From Candidatus Delongbacteria bacterium (GTDB taxonomy: Bacteria; UBA4055): a DNA stretch of 9,314 nucleotides. The notes beneath the pieces are model-generated. The model did no database searches. It had not been told where the DNA came from and was given only the letters and a program-made list of their open reading frames with translations. The position numbers were made by a program, and so were the translations under genes. Location: the NCBI GenBank assembly GCA_028702975.1, contig JAQVNT010000049.1, positions 1 to 9,314 of the forward strand, written 5' to 3'. Positions within the stretch are counted from its first letter, which is position 1, and each line of letters starts with the position of its first letter. Below are positions 7,080-9,314 of the stretch, in pieces.

Positions 7080-8482
7080 TGACCGCCGGTAACCTTTTAA
7101 AATCGATACCGAAGGTTGATAAAATTCTCGGAAGCAACGAATTCTCACAATTAAGGCAGAAATACAAAGATGAGATACTTGTAAGGCTGATACGAATGCA
7201 TCTTGATATTTGCAGAAGTAAAATCCTGAAAGGTTCGTTACGGTCAGTTCCGGATAATTTTACAGCTGATATAGCCTCAAAGATTTTGAAATCATTCGAA
7301 CCTTTCACAAAAAGCGTTGTTAATGCCACCGGAATAGTCATGAACACAGGACTTGGAAGAGCGCCGCTGTCTGAGAAAGCAATTGAACGGGCGGTTGAAG
7401 TTATGTCCGGTTACTGTTCTCTCGAGATCGATATAAAAAGCGGAAAGAGGGGGAGAAGGGAAGACAAAATATCAGAGCTGGTTTCGATAATAACGGGAGC
7501 GGAAGCGGCCACGGTGGTCAATAACAATGCGGCTGCAGTAATGATATGTATAAATACCCTTTCTGATAAAAAAGAAGCGATCATATCCAGAGGCGAGCTC
7601 GTTGAAATAGGCGGTTCGTTCAGGATGCCCGATATTATCAGGAAGTCTGGCGCAAAAATGGTGGAGGTCGGTTCGACAAACAAAACAAATCTTTCAGATT
7701 ATGAAAGCGCGATAAATAAAAGGACAGGTGCCATACTAAAAGTACACACATCAAATTACAGGATCAACGGTTTTACTGAGGAGACCGGGCTTAAAGAACT
7801 TGCGGAAATGGCAAAAATAAATGCTGTTCCTCTTTATTACGATCTGGGCGGAGGAGTCTTCAGCGATCTTTCAAAATTCGGTCTTCCTCATGAGCCGACC
7901 GTTTCTGAAGCTGTAAATGAAGGTGCAGACCTTTTTTCATTCAGCGGAGATAAAGTCCTGGGCGGCCCGCAATGCGGGATAATCGCAGGAAGAAAAGACC
8001 TTGTGGAAAAGGTAAAAAAAAATCCGCTTATGAGGGTTTTAAGAACAGACAAGATCAGGCTTGCCCTTTTGGAAGAGACTTTAAAATATTTTATGACTTC
8101 AGATACGGTAGCTTCCGGCCATATTACGCTTAAAATGCTGTCAGAAAAGCGTGTGTTTTTAAGGACAAAAGCTGAAGATCTATGCGGCAAGGTCAGAAAG
8201 ATCGTTCCTGCTAACTGGATGGTCGAGGTAGAAGATGTTTTTGATCAGGCAGGATCAGGAGCTATGCCGACGGAAAAACTTGAAGGTGCAGCAGTTTCAA
8301 TAGTTCCACATGATTTGAGTCTAACGAAACTTTCAGAAGAAATGCGCACAATATCTGAAATCCCTGTTTTCGGTTATATAGAGAATGAAAAGTATTATTT
8401 AAGCTTGAGAACTATATTCGCCTGTGAGCATTCAAAAATAACTGAGAATTTGAAGTTAATTGTTAATAAGCACAAGAAATAA
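7079..8482 (+). CDS. selA: L-seryl-tRNA(Sec) selenium transferase (selenocysteine synthase)
   Basis: PLP-dependent enzyme of 467 residues (E. coli SelA is 463) that converts Ser-tRNA(Sec) to Sec-tRNA(Sec) using selenophosphate. The N-terminal LLKSIPKVDKIL is typical of the tRNA-binding domain. Family blocks follow: VNATGIVMNTGLGRAPLS (about 81-98), ISRGELVEIGGSFRMPDI, EVGSTNKTN, LKVHTSNYRINGFTEE, YDLGGGVFSDLSKFGLP, the PLP-lysine block FSFSGDKVLGGPQCG with K292, and MRVLRTDKIRLALLEETL. A C-terminal domain ends in YYLSLRTIFACEHSKI. One change from the common motif is NTG at 89-91, where most SelA proteins have HTN. Start by TAATG overlap with the ferritin-like gene, without a clear Shine-Dalgarno. 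selB, selC and selD are not in the window, but the gene implies a selenocysteine pathway. Confidence 0.95.
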   Translation: MTAGNLLKSIPKVDKILGSNEFSQLRQKYKDEILVRLIRMHLDICRSKILKGSLRSVPDNFTADIASKILKSFEPFTKSVVNATGIVMNTGLGRAPLSEKAIERAVEVMSGYCSLEIDIKSGKRGRREDKISELVSIITGAEAATVVNNNAAAVMICINTLSDKKEAIISRGELVEIGGSFRMPDIIRKSGAKMVEVGSTNKTNLSDYESAINKRTGAILKVHTSNYRINGFTEETGLKELAEMAKINAVPLYYDLGGGVFSDLSKFGLPHEPTVSEAVNEGADLFSFSGDKVLGGPQCGIIAGRKDLVEKVKKNPLMRVLRTDKIRLALLEETLKYFMTSDTVASGHITLKMLSEKRVFLRTKAEDLCGKVRKIVPANWMVEVEDVFDQAGSGAMPTEKLEGAAVSIVPHDLSLTKLSEEMRTISEIPVFGYIENEKYYLSLRTIFACEHSKITENLKLIVNKHKK

Positions 8483-9314
8483 TTGAAAACCCTGATAGAT
8501 ATATTAAATCTGACTGCAGAACATCTGAGAAAAAAGGGCGTTGAGGAACCCAGGCTCAGTGCAGAGCTGATCATCTCTCATTCTTTAGGTATAAAAAGAC
8601 TCGATATTTATCTTCAGTTCGACAGAGAGCTTAATGAAGATCAGCTTGCTAAGATAAGGGAAATGCTGTCAAGAAGATCGGCGCATGAGCCGCTGCAGTA
8701 TATTTTCGCGGAAACTGAGTTTTACGGCTTAAAATTCAAAATATCTTCTGGGGTTCTTATACCAAGGTCGGATACTGAAATTCTGGTCGGAAAAATTGCT
8801 GAGAATATTGGAGATAAAAGCTGTAACATGCTTGAAATCGGGACAGGTTCGGGATGTATAGCTGTCTCGATCGCGCATAACTGCAGGAATGTTAAGATCA
8901 CTGCAACAGACATTTCTGAAACGGCTCTTAAAACGGCTCTGGTGAATGCAGAGAATAATAATGTGAGTAAAAACATAGAGTTTATAAAGCACGATATACT
9001 CAATGATAAATTAAACCGGAAATTCGACTTAGTCGTATCAAATCCGCCGTACATAAGAAAAGACATTATGGAAACTCTCAGCAGACAGGTAAGAGAATAC
9101 GAACCGATTAACGCGCTTAGTGATAATAATGACGGACTGACATTTTACCGGAGAATAAATGAGCTGCTTCCGGATATTTTAATTCCCGGAGGATGCTTAT
9201 TTCTCGAGATCGGTTATGATCAGTCAGAAGAGGTAACGGAGATATTTAGAAAATCCCTCGAGAATATAAGTATCACGAGGGATCTTGGTGGCAATCCGAG
9301 AGTTTTCTCGGGTA
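8483..9314 (+). CDS. prmC: Peptide chain release factor N5-glutamine methyltransferase (3' end missing)
   Basis: SAM-dependent enzyme that methylates the Gln of the GGQ motif in RF1/RF2, improving translation termination. 277 codons are present and the frame is open at the right edge; the family is about 280 residues, so only a short tail is missing. Seen: an N-terminal helical domain (LIDILNLTAEHLRKKGV, PRLSAELI), EPLQYIF (69-75), the LIPRSDTE segment (92-99), SAM-binding motif I LEIGTGSGC (117-125), motif II-like TATDISETAL, the substrate-binding NPPY at 187-190, DGLTFYRRI, FLEIGYDQ and, near the end, RDLGGNPRVF. The start is TTG directly after the selA TAA (TAATTG), with no Shine-Dalgarno, giving the canonical N-terminus MKTLIDIL; no in-frame ATG fits better. 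Coupling to selA is likely. Confidence 0.93.
   Translation, partial: MKTLIDILNLTAEHLRKKGVEEPRLSAELIISHSLGIKRLDIYLQFDRELNEDQLAKIREMLSRRSAHEPLQYIFAETEFYGLKFKISSGVLIPRSDTEILVGKIAENIGDKSCNMLEIGTGSGCIAVSIAHNCRNVKITATDISETALKTALVNAENNNVSKNIEFIKHDILNDKLNRKFDLVVSNPPYIRKDIMETLSRQVREYEPINALSDNNDGLTFYRRINELLPDILIPGGCLFLEIGYDQSEEVTEIFRKSLENISITRDLGGNPRVFSG

Noticed and set aside
6588..9314. Search for an in-frame TGA selenocysteine gene next to selA
   Set aside because: The ferritin-like, selA and prmC frames are intact with ordinary TAA stops where visible, and no TGA-interrupted frame with a conserved continuation was seen.
1..9314. Search for CRISPR arrays, insertion sequences, tRNA or rRNA genes and defence modules
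   Set aside because: Gaps between genes are at most about 130 bases and contain no repeat-spacer pattern, terminal inverted repeats or RNA-gene signatures; the coding genes are housekeeping or envelope types.

Overview
The window looks like ordinary chromosomal DNA of an AT-leaning bacterium, most probably from the Bacteroidota/FCB side of the tree. That placement is an inference. It rests on a DUF4837-like lipoprotein, a short polysaccharide deacetylase without a signal peptide of a type known from Bacteroidota, and a large lipoprotein with PKD-like and propeller-like repeats. Several genes carry strong Shine-Dalgarno sequences (GGAGGT, GGAGG, AAGGAG), which are uncommon in classical Bacteroidetes. 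A deeper or candidate lineage of the group is therefore more likely than a typical Bacteroides or Flavobacterium.

Layout. (1) Positions 1-246, minus strand: the N-terminal part of a zinc-ribbon protein that runs off the left edge. (2) 247-355: a short divergent promoter region. (3) 356-3421, plus strand: a tightly packed three-gene unit of cysS (cysteinyl-tRNA synthetase), a DUF4837-like lipoprotein starting with TTG inside the end of cysS, and a NodB-type polysaccharide deacetylase joined to it by TAATG. (4) 3422-3552: a very AT-rich gap. (5) 3553-6519: one 988-residue lipoprotein with four PKD-like repeats, an Ig-like linker domain and a C-terminal repeat region of about seven propeller-type units. 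It is closed by a clear intrinsic terminator at 6542-6570. (6) 6588-9314: a second tightly coupled unit of a ferritin-like diiron protein, selA (selenocysteine synthase) and prmC (release-factor glutamine methyltransferase), the last cut by the right edge.

How the genes fit together. Two genes serve translation in general (cysS, prmC) and one serves selenocysteine synthesis (selA), so the organism probably makes selenoproteins. Three gene products are envelope-related: the two lipoproteins and the deacetylase. The ferritin-like protein is translationally coupled to selA, which may mean shared control rather than shared chemistry. No mobile element, CRISPR array, tRNA, rRNA or defence system is visible. 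The least conventional object is the 988-residue lipoprotein: its N-terminal and C-terminal halves differ in glutamine codon use, and two of its repeats share an exact 22-bp stretch, which suggests domain shuffling or recent exchange between repeats.
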